Of a DNA stretch of 64,000 nt, positions 57,212-64,000 are shown piece by piece. Source of the DNA: Jaapia argillacea MUCL 33604 (lineage: Eukaryota; Basidiomycota; Agaricomycetes; Jaapiales; Jaapiaceae). Location of the stretch: assembly GCA_000697665.1 (NCBI GenBank), contig KL197717.1, positions 57,366 to 121,365 on the forward strand, written 5' to 3'. Each line of letters starts with the position of its first letter. The stretch's first letter is position 1. The position numbers and the translations under genes are program-made. Below the pieces are notes generated by a model. That model was given only the letters and a program-made list of their open reading frames with translations, made no database searches and had not been told where the DNA came from.

Positions 57212-57510
57212 GCGTTTCCTATCTAGTTATTGTTTCAGTTATTGAAAGGGCAGGACGATGATAAGTATAGACAAGTGGCAGTACAATACATCTGTATGAT
57301 AGAGATAATGAGGGGCGAATGCAAGATGGTATGATGATGGTGATTGGAAAGAAAAGAGTGATGATGACTACTCCATCGTACGGGTCCCGGTCGTGAAACA
57401 GTACCAGAAAATTAATCAAGCTACAAATCTACACGTACGAGCCTCGCCTAGATAATCCGACTCCAACCCTTCGCCGCATCACACCAGATCGTCTATACGA
57501 CGAAGTGCAA

Positions 57511-59067
57511 TCAACTGGACTCCCGCTTCGGCGAATCGGAAACAGGTAAAAACTCGTAAGCGTACGAGCCATATCCAGCACTCAACGCCCTTCCGAACAC
57601 AGGGTTGGAGACCAGTACACCATAATCCTCGTCGTCCTCGTACTGATAATAACTCTCGTCTTCGTCTGCCTCTTCGAAATAGAATTTTGGTGATGGGGGT
57701 TCGTCGCCTTCTTCGGATTCCGAAGAGGATATTTGGCGACGTTGTTGTTTTGGACTGCTTTGAGTCAGGATTGGGTATGGACTGTTTACCCGAGTGCTGG
57801 ATGCGGATGCAGATGCTGCAGCTGCGTCCTCCTTGAGCAACTCGGCGAACTTCTCCCATCGGAAGAACCAGTTGGTCTCCCATGGCCTAAGCTCCTCATT
57901 CCCCCTCCCTCCACATGCGCTCGGTGCCCTTTCATTTGTCAGCGTCTCCCCAACGACACTGAAATCAAACTCAAACGACTCTTCTTCATCCACTAGCGTC
58001 TGCTCCTCCTCTGAAGATCCGACTCCTTCCTCGTCCTCCTCCGTGCCGCTATCGACGGCCGTGGTCTCGCTCCCCCGTCGCGTAGGAGGAGTTCGAGCTT
58101 TAGATTTGCCCTTCGACTTGGACCTGAATGGGGAACGGTGCTCCATGTCATGGAGGTAAAGTCTTCGTCGAATTTTGAATAGGGGGAAACCGCAGTACCA
58201 GCGATCGACGTCTGCAGAGTACTGTTCTCGCAGTGCTCCAATGTCACCCATTCGAGGATAGATAGGTGACTTGGGATCTGAACCTTTGGTTGCCGTCCCT
58301 CCCATCTTCCCGCCGCTTGTGCTCGTAAAGAAGACAGACAAACTTGAGCGACGATCTCGAGATGGAGGTCTGGTAGGAGCAATGGAGATGCCGTCATAAG
58401 CAGCAGACCCTGTGGCAGAGCACAACTGCCATCCTGCGTGCTCCTCGTATCGGTTGTTCCAGAACCACTTTTGATGCATCAAGGCACTGCGAGAGAATCC
58501 GTGATGCGGGTAGTTGTGTCGTGGGTGAACGGAGGTAGATTGTTTTGAACCGTGGCAGTGGGTGCGACGTGGCGATAGAGGGGATGGACATGCGGGTGAA
58601 GTAGAGGTGGAAGGGGTGGGGGAAGGAGGACGTGCTGCAGGAGTGGGTGCAGCGGAGGAGGAAGCCGTTGGGGTCGAAGGCGGTATGACAGGTTTGGGAG
58701 AAAAGAAAGAGTCGAAAACAAACTCGTCTTCGGAGCTAGAGTCTTCGTCGTCACTGTCATCTCCACTCGAGTCGTCTTCCTGCTCGGATGAGTCCGACGA
58801 GTTGCAGAACGACATATCCTCGAAGTCTAAATCGCATCGTGTGCTCTCCAGAGCTGTTGGATGTGTCTTGTGATCCGAGAAGGAGCCCTCGCGCTTCGAG
58901 CTGTCACGGATCTGCATGACAACGTCTCGATGAAAGCTCAACCGAGTAGGGGGACGAGGGGGGAGGTCAAGTACGTCGCGGTCGGTAGAATCCTCGGAGT
59001 AGAGCGAGGATGAGGTAGACTGAGAATGTGTGGTCTCGGAAGTGTGACGAAGGTCGGTCGAGTGCAT
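57511..59067 (-). CDS. basidiomycete hypothetical protein, acidic and Ser-rich
   Basis: A single exon of 518 residues, starting MHSTDLRHTSETTHSQST (ATG at 59067). Most of it is low complexity: Ser/Asp/Glu clusters (DSSGDDSDDEDSSSEDE), a Pro/Ser/Thr stretch, and Glu-rich tracts. Three ordered islands look conserved: WFWNNRYEEHAGWQLCSATG, FPLFKIRRRLYLHDMEHRSP and ETNWFFRWEKFAELLKEDAA. No known domain was recognised, no signal peptide and no membrane span. Its size and composition suggest an intrinsically disordered regulatory protein. An upstream CACGTG is at 59270-59275. It separates the OYE array from the repeat-rich right end. Confidence 0.78.
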   Translation of the reverse strand: MHSTDLRHTSETTHSQSTSSSLYSEDSTDRDVLDLPPRPPTRLSFHRDVVMQIRDSSKREGSFSDHKTHPTALESTRCDLDFEDMSFCNSSDSSEQEDDSSGDDSDDEDSSSEDEFVFDSFFSPKPVIPPSTPTASSSAAPTPAARPPSPTPSTSTSPACPSPLSPRRTHCHGSKQSTSVHPRHNYPHHGFSRSALMHQKWFWNNRYEEHAGWQLCSATGSAAYDGISIAPTRPPSRDRRSSLSVFFTSTSGGKMGGTATKGSDPKSPIYPRMGDIGALREQYSADVDRWYCGFPLFKIRRRLYLHDMEHRSPFRSKSKGKSKARTPPTRRGSETTAVDSGTEEDEEGVGSSEEEQTLVDEEESFEFDFSVVGETLTNERAPSACGGRGNEELRPWETNWFFRWEKFAELLKEDAAAASASASSTRVNSPYPILTQSSPKQQRRQISSSESEEGDEPPSPKFYFEEADEDESYYQYEDDEDYGVLVSNPVFGRALSAGYGSYAYEFLPVSDSPKRESS

Positions 59068-59339
59068 CCTGTGCAGTTTTGGGGCGTAAACAAGTAGAAA
59101 GATAGTGACCGGTATCAAGAATTAGTCGGGTATATCCAAAGGAATAGCCTAAGGGTATATACACAACCCAGAAACCGCAGACAGGAGTTGGCACTCGACC
59201 AACAAAGCGGAGGAAACAGAGAGCCACTGGTTTCGGAGCTCGGTCACTTTTCTGGAGCTGGAACACGGTCACGTGGCCGTGGACTGCATTTTTATAAACC
59301 GAAAATCTTTTCTTGATCTTTCCATCGATATCGGTGGAC

Positions 59340-60495
59340 AATGGCTGGTCATCTCGAGGCCACAATGCCACGACCACCGTCGGCAGCAGAACCAAGGCCG
59401 CGATACTCGTTCCACACAGAACTTCATCCACTGAAGTTTATATTCGCGAGTGGGCCAAGGTCTGAGTTTTCTAGTGCCTTCACTCGACTCTCGCTGGGTC
59501 CGATTCGTAACTGGTCGAATGTCGCACAAGAAAACTACTGTCGGTTCATTCTATACCCGTAGATCTGCCAGTCACAGGTACTGGCGGGGAGGGGAGGGGA
59601 CTTGAGCAGGTTGGAAACGCGACGTGGGACTCGGGCGGTATGTTTTATTTGTCTCGATCTTCCCCTTTTCCACATCTCCCTTTCGGCATCATTCAATGCT
59701 GGGTGACGGGACGGAGGACAGCGAATTCTCTCGAAGGTCACTGCAGAGGTACCTCCCCAGGGCCTGACCTAGGTTGTCCTGTCACCAGCTCGACCAGAGA
59801 ACTGGCATCTCTGTGATACCCATAGCGGGCCTCGGGGCAACCCCGAGGACGCTTGTGAGGACTCTGAGGACGGCTCGACGAATACTCGGAGTTGCCGCTC
59901 ACGAGGTTTGCCCCCCGGATCATTCACAGGTGTGAGTGTACGGGATGCACGTCACACTTCATTCCAAACATGGCAAGCTTGCTTTGGCTTGGCAAAGGGA
60001 AATTTCCTGTAACCTTGTCGAACTGGTTATTCGCACGTGTTTGCAGAGTGATCGGGACCCATAATGGTCACGGGATTCTGATATACATTCACAAAAGCCG
60101 ATGCGGGGTCGGATGCGACGCCATGGAAGTGCACGTCCTTTGTACGGGTGAGGAAAGCCTTTGTACGTCCGTCGGTCGGGCGAGAGAGAGTTGCCTTTGA
60201 GCCGCCAGCACGACGCCAGCACTGGACCCTTCGTGGGTCTCCTTGCCATATGCCTCCTGAGAGTGCCGATGTACGAGGGGAGATGTTGGGGTTGATTGAC
60301 GACGAATCCTATCGCCCTTTAGTGCAATTCGCGGCACGCAATTATTTACGGTTTCAGTTTGGTGCTCTTGGGCAACAAAGCGGGACTGTGGTTGCGTAAC
60401 TCGATTCAGACTACTCTGGGTCTGCTGCCCTGGTTATCAATTTTTTGATTCCTTTTGCACTCTTTCGGGAGGCTGCATTCTTGAGATGGGTGCGT
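59340..60495 (+). repeat. dispersed repeat family, copy 4
   Basis: The order of blocks is the reverse complement of copy 1: GGCCGCGATACTCG (about 59396), GGCCAAGGTCTGAGTTTTCT (about 59454), CTCGCTGGGTCC (about 59488), CCTTTCGGCATCATTCAATG (about 59690), CTCGATTCAGACTACTCTGG (about 60400) and the AATTTTTTGATTCC tract. It runs on directly into the terminal array, so this copy and the array belong to one family. Confidence 0.7.
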
Positions 60496-63400
60496 AGGTG
60501 TCTTGGACTGGTAAGTGGGTTACCCATGAAATTTCTTGTTGTGCTTAATTTTTCTCGTCTTCTGTTTGGGTCGTCCCCACCGTAGTACTACATTCACCTT
60601 GCTACTGGTCTTGCTTCACGTAGTCTTCTTTCCTGATAATCCGATCCTCATCACTGTTGTCCCTCCGCCATTGGATTACTTCATTCGCTGTATACCCTTG
60701 CCACATCGCTGCGATTGCATTATTACGTAAGGAACCAACGCGTACTGTACATGATGGCACATCTTTCTTTTCACCACCGCACTTGCAGCAGACCATCACC
60801 ACGTAACTCGCACCGTACAGGATGGCTTTGCTATCCACATTCGCGAGCGCCCCGCACCTGGCTTCTTGCTCAGATGCACAATCGACGCTTCTGTCCATGC
60901 CCGGAGATCTTGATGTGAGGGCGGCGTAAGACCAATCAATCGTCGTTGGCACGCGCGCCCGTCTTGCCCATGTTTTGCCATCGCCCCTCGTACATCGGCC
61001 TTGTGACCTTGGTGTTGCAGGGAGGTGTTTCGCTCACCTTCTTTCCGGTTTTGTCGACTTTCGGGTCGACCTGACGTTGCCTTCACGCCCGCTCCTTTGA
61101 CCATTCGAAGACACCTTCCCTGCACGGCAGCTCTTGGGAACAGGAGGGCTTTCACAGCACGAAAGGTGCTCATTCGTTTGGATCTCTGCATTAGGCGGGA
61201 CAAATCGATGTTCTAGGAGTGAACATTACCGGTTGCGTTGGTTCTCTGCCCCCAGCTTCTGGTGGTCGTGTCGTACTTGACGCGCTCTCTTGTGGACATC
61301 CTTTTGCGCTGCGAGATGTCATCTGTTCCGCCGACGAAAGTAGTGTCATTTATCTGACTGGGCCATGTTAAATTCCCTCTGTGACGCCTTGGACTCGCCA
61401 GGTGTTTGGGTAAATTCCAACATGTGCACCAGATATCAGTTCATATGACATTTTGTCGGGACGAAAAGGGGTGGTGTGGTGCGGGTATATGTTTGAGGTG
61501 CACGAGGATCAGCGACGGCTCACTTTCATTCGTGGTTGCGTTTTCATCGCTTGCCCGATGAGACGCCCTTGGATCTACTGCATCCGTTTGCATAATTTTT
61601 GGGCTACTTTGCGTCTCTTCGTGAGGCTGCTTCGAGTTGGGGCCCAAGAAGACTGGTTGGAGACTGTACATGTGCGGATCCGGCTTACCGCTCAACGTTG
61701 CTCGAGGGAAGGTGAGCTTGTATCTGTGATCACAATATTAATCTTCACCCACGTTAATTCAGACATTAACACCATATACCTGCCTTCACTCTGGCTCACG
61801 GACCCAGAGAATCCGTTTCCTGGTCAACGATACCGAACACGTCGAGTACGGACATTTCTTGCCGAGTGGACACGCTGGTACCTGGACATGCAGTTCCTGT
61901 CGCGCGCTCGCGTTAACTGTCATATCCACCTTTCCCCGACGTCCCTCCTAAATTTATTCCTTCTTGCTGTCCCTCTTGGTCTTGCTTCTGGTATTCCTCG
62001 TCTGCTCCAACCATTAATGTCGCTACTAGTTATTGTATCCCCTAGAATTAAATTATTACGTAAGCCTACCATATCGAATTCATCATTATGCGCAGCACGG
62101 CTTTCTTTTTACCATCGCAGTGCAGTAGACCATCACCGCGTAACTCGCGCCGTACAGGATGGTCCGCCGTCCACATTCGCGAGTATCTTGCTGGCTTCTT
62201 GGTCAGTTTTACCATCGACACTTGCGCCCATGCCCGAAGACCTTGATGCGAGGGCGGCGTAGATAAATTGATCGTCGTTGGTACGTGCGCTCGTCTTGCC
62301 CAAGTTTTGTTATCGCCCCTCGTACATCGGCCTTGTGACCCTGGTGTCGCAGGGAGGTGGTTCACCCACCTCCATTCCGGTTCTGTCGACTTTCGAGTTG
62401 ACCTTACTCTGTCTTCATACCCACTCTTTCGACTGGATGGCCATCATCAATCGTAACACTTGGATAACCCTGGAATAGGGGGTCCGTCATAAGATGTCAC
62501 GAAGGTGGTTCATCCGGATCCCTTTCGATATGGCGTTGCACGGGAGCCTTGGGAGTGAACACTGCGAGTTGATATTGGCTTCATTGCTTTCTCCTCTCGC
62601 AGTCGTGTCTTAAGACGCGCACTCTCATGGATTTGCCCGGCTACAGAGGCCAGGAAGGGATGTCATCTGTTCAGCCGGCGAGTCGGTATAATTGTGTCTG
62701 AAAATTGGTCTGGGAGGTAGCGGCGGTCCGATGTCAGCATACCCCTCGCAGAATGTGGGCGAGCTGTCATCATTAACGACGCTTGTGGTCCTCGCAGATT
62801 TCAGAACATATTTTAACCAAATGTGCTCGTCGGGCACCGGCGAGTTGGCATTAATTGTGTCTGACAAAATGGTCTGGGAGGTAGCGGCGATCCGATGGCG
62901 GCAGACCCTCACAAGTGTGGGCGAGCCGTGATCATTAACGACGCTTGTGGTCCTCTCAGATGTCAGTCTACATTTTTACCAACTATACTCGTCGGGACAA
63001 AAAGGGGTGGTGTGGTGGGGCAGATGTTGAGGTGTACGAGGATCAGTGATGGCTTGACTGGCGAGACGTTCGCTTCCATTCGCGGTTGCGTTTTCATCGT
63101 TTACACGATGAAACGTCTTTGGATCTACTGCGTCCATATTCATAATTTTTCCCGTTTTGCGTCTCTTTGTGAGGCTGCCTTGAGTTCGGTGGTGGCTTCC
63201 TTGTGTGTTCAGAGTATGTGATTCGCGATGCTGCTACTGAGATTTATTGACTTCTTATCTCAGTATCGGTGGTACTTGGCCTAGCGATCGCCTTCGAGCT
63301 ACAGCAAGCAGGCTATCCCATGTGGAAACAGTTCGATGGGCGTCGCATTTTTCCCCGTTCACTGCTTCTCACTGCAGCCACCCATTAATGCTTTGTCTCA

Positions 63401-64000
63401 AACAGTCACAGGATCCGTTTTCGAGAATTCCTTGAATGGCAGACTTTATCCCAGCCAAAGTGATTGTTCCAGAGGTGCTCGATGCACTTTTCCTGGCAAG
63501 GGTGGCGCCGACGGACCCGCGGCTCATCTGTATCACTCCCGGGAAATTGTTCTCGTTCCCTGCCGCGTCTGACGTCCAGTACGGACTCGCTCTTGTCGAT
63601 AGGGCACGTCGGTGAATGACACCCCTGTCGTACTCCTCGTCAGCGTCAGTCAGTGGGAACATTCCATCGATCCCCCATCTATCCGTCCTTCCCAAATTAT
63701 CCCTTCCCTCTGTGTTACTCCATTAAGATCGTTCTTACTTCTAGAATCTTTTGTCTGCTGCCAATCAAATCGTCGTCACTGTCGGTCCCTAGATGTAGTA
63801 TTACGTAACGGACTATAATAGCATTGCACTGAAATCGCCCAGCGCATCTTTCTTTTCACCGTCGTACTGCAGCAGACCATCACCACGTAACTCGCACTGC
63901 ACAGGATGGTCCGCCGTCCGCCTTCGCGAGTGTCTCTCTGGCTTCTCGGTCAGTTATACCATCGACATCTGCTCGAAGATCTTTATGTGAGGGCGGGGTA
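60420..64000 (+). repeat. tandem array of diverged units, right end of window
   Basis: Two marker blocks recur in order. TGGRTCTRCTGC with AATTTTT and a GTGAGGCTGC-type end occurs near 60408, 61573 and 63120. CAGACCATCACCACGTAACT (or a close variant) occurs near 60789, 62129 and 63875. CCCCTCGTACATCGGCCTTG follows the second marker at about 60985 and 62317. Unit length is about 1.2-1.7 kb. No intact gene is seen; a frame of 269 codons at 61453-62262 is not conserved in the other units. The array is cut by the window edge. Confidence 0.75.
62672..62995 (+). repeat. 162-bp tandem duplication
   Basis: Two adjacent units of about 162 bp share CCGGCGAGT, ATTGTGTCTG, GGTCTGGGAGGTAGCGGCG, ATCATTAACGACGCTTGTGG and GTCCTC before the boundary. 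They are clearly a local duplication within the array. Confidence 0.85.

Noticed and set aside
58562-58873. Plus-strand Gly/Ser-rich frame opposite the 518-residue gene
   Set aside because: It is the reverse of a Pro/Ser/Asp-rich coding tract, which often leaves the other strand open.
61453-62262. A 269-codon frame in the terminal array
   Set aside because: The matching region of the neighbouring units is interrupted, so it is probably a chance open frame in a repeat.

Overview
The window is genomic DNA of a filamentous basidiomycete, most likely an agaricomycete. Genes on both strands are split by many introns of about 50-80 bp with GTRNGT donors. Several products belong to typical fungal families (RTA1-like, Zn2Cys6, Sds23/Moc1, Mam33, ATP sulfurylase with a C-terminal kinase-like domain, GH47). 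The 7-TM family here is one I know mainly from mushroom-forming fungi. No rRNA, tRNA or CRISPR was seen. All gene models were spliced by hand, so terminal exons carry the most uncertainty.

Left part (2-37 kb) is a normal fungal gene landscape. It holds two related F-box proteins (2.05-3.6 kb and 12.2-13.85 kb, minus), a third F-box-like gene with a long acidic tail (10.7-11.9 kb), an RTA1-like membrane protein, an Sds23/Moc1 CBS protein sharing a 153-bp divergent promoter with a CNH-only Vps3-like gene, cystathionine gamma-synthase, a PIN-like transporter with a GC-AG intron, a JmjC protein, a small protein with an eIF4E-binding motif, Mam33, a Zn2Cys6 regulator, ATP sulfurylase (MET3) diverging from ribophorin II/SWP1, and a GH47 alpha-mannosidase. 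A broken second copy of the Vps3-like 3' end lies at 14.1 kb.

Middle-right part (38-57 kb) is an expanded accessory locus. Four paralogous old-yellow-enzyme (OYE) flavin oxidoreductases alternate with three copies of a 7-TM membrane protein, and an NmrA-like NAD(P)-binding protein sits among them. The paralogs share intron positions, so they arose by gene and segmental duplication. Spacers upstream of the first two 7-TM genes are also duplicated and carry minus-strand coding remnants. OYE1 keeps the canonical active site. OYE2-4 have lost parts of it, and each carries a short Cys-bounded insert in the substrate-binding loop. OYE3 lacks its FMN-phosphate-binding end and 7-TM copy 2 has lost an exon.

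Repeats: a diverged family occurs at 17.8-19.0, 24.3-25.5, 29.3-30.1 and 59.3-60.5 kb. It continues as a tandem array to the right end (60.4-64 kb), which has no recognisable intact gene. One unrelated low-complexity protein (57.5-59.1 kb) separates the OYE locus from this repeat-rich end.
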